A DNA stretch of 6,536 nucleotides from CAZVFX01 sp964626565 (GTDB lineage: Bacteria; Myxococcota_A; UBA9042; CAIXZC01). The translations under genes and the position numbers were made by a program. The notes under the pieces were generated by a model. That model saw nothing but the letters and a program-made list of their open reading frames with translations. It ran no database searches and had not been told where the DNA came from. Every line of letters begins with the position of its first letter. The first letter of the stretch is position 1. Positions 6,532-6,536 of the stretch are shown piece after piece. The stretch is from positions 1 to 6,536 of the forward strand of contig CAZVFX010000227.1 in NCBI GenBank assembly GCA_964626565.1. Reading direction: 5' to 3'.

Positions 6532-6536
6532 TGCGC

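Larger units (their letters stand above)
6137..6536. other. Non-coding upstream region of the BREX operon
   Basis: These 400 bases contain no convincing gene. A 95-codon minus-strand frame (6233-6520) and a 98-codon plus-strand frame (6095-6391) are open, but both encode low-complexity Arg/Gly/Pro-rich sequence with no recognisable domain and no good ribosome site. The operon-proximal 140 bases hold the ribosome site, leader hairpin, candidate promoter and repeats described separately; the distal half holds the terminator-like hairpin, the tRNA-like inverted repeat and an 11-base near-palindrome ACTGGGCCAGT (6398-6408). Confidence 0.6.

Overview
The window holds the promoter-proximal half of a type 1-like BREX (bacteriophage exclusion) defence operon, read entirely from the minus strand (right to left). 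In transcription order it contains a small excisionase/MerR-like helix-turn-helix protein (5945-6136), brxA (DUF1819, 5358-5948), brxB (DUF1788, 4753-5361), brxC (large P-loop ATPase, 1160-4756) and the first 387 codons of the adenine-specific methyltransferase gene pglX (1-1163, cut by the left edge). If the locus follows the usual type 1 order, pglZ and brxL lie beyond the left edge; neither is visible here. BREX is a known system, so the core is not new. The less expected parts are the tiny regulator built into the operon and the repeat-rich leader.

All four gene junctions are ATGA overlaps, in which the start of one gene overlaps the stop of the one before. The five genes therefore look like one polycistronic, translationally coupled unit. 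The two best internal ribosome binding sites are in front of brxB and brxC; brxA and pglX have weaker ones and probably rely more on coupling. Known biology of the family: PglX methylates the host at an asymmetric site, BrxC supplies ATPase function, BrxB is a scaffold-like partner, BrxA is a small DNA-binding accessory protein, and PglZ and BrxL complete the phage block.

The 400 bases to the right of the regulator (6137-6536) carry no convincing gene. Near the operon they hold a good Shine-Dalgarno, a possible promoter (6208-6236) flanked by a 7-bp inverted repeat, and a 10-bp-period tandem repeat (6255-6274); together these look like an autoregulatory control region. Further right are a weak plus-strand terminator-like hairpin, a long-range inverted repeat with tRNA-3'-end-like sequence (6354-6489), and a hairpin at the edge. 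These could be debris of an integration site or a small structured RNA, but I cannot prove either.

The DNA is GC-rich with proteobacteria-like Shine-Dalgarno sites. BREX loci move horizontally, so I cannot name the host; a high-GC Gram-negative bacterium is a reasonable guess.
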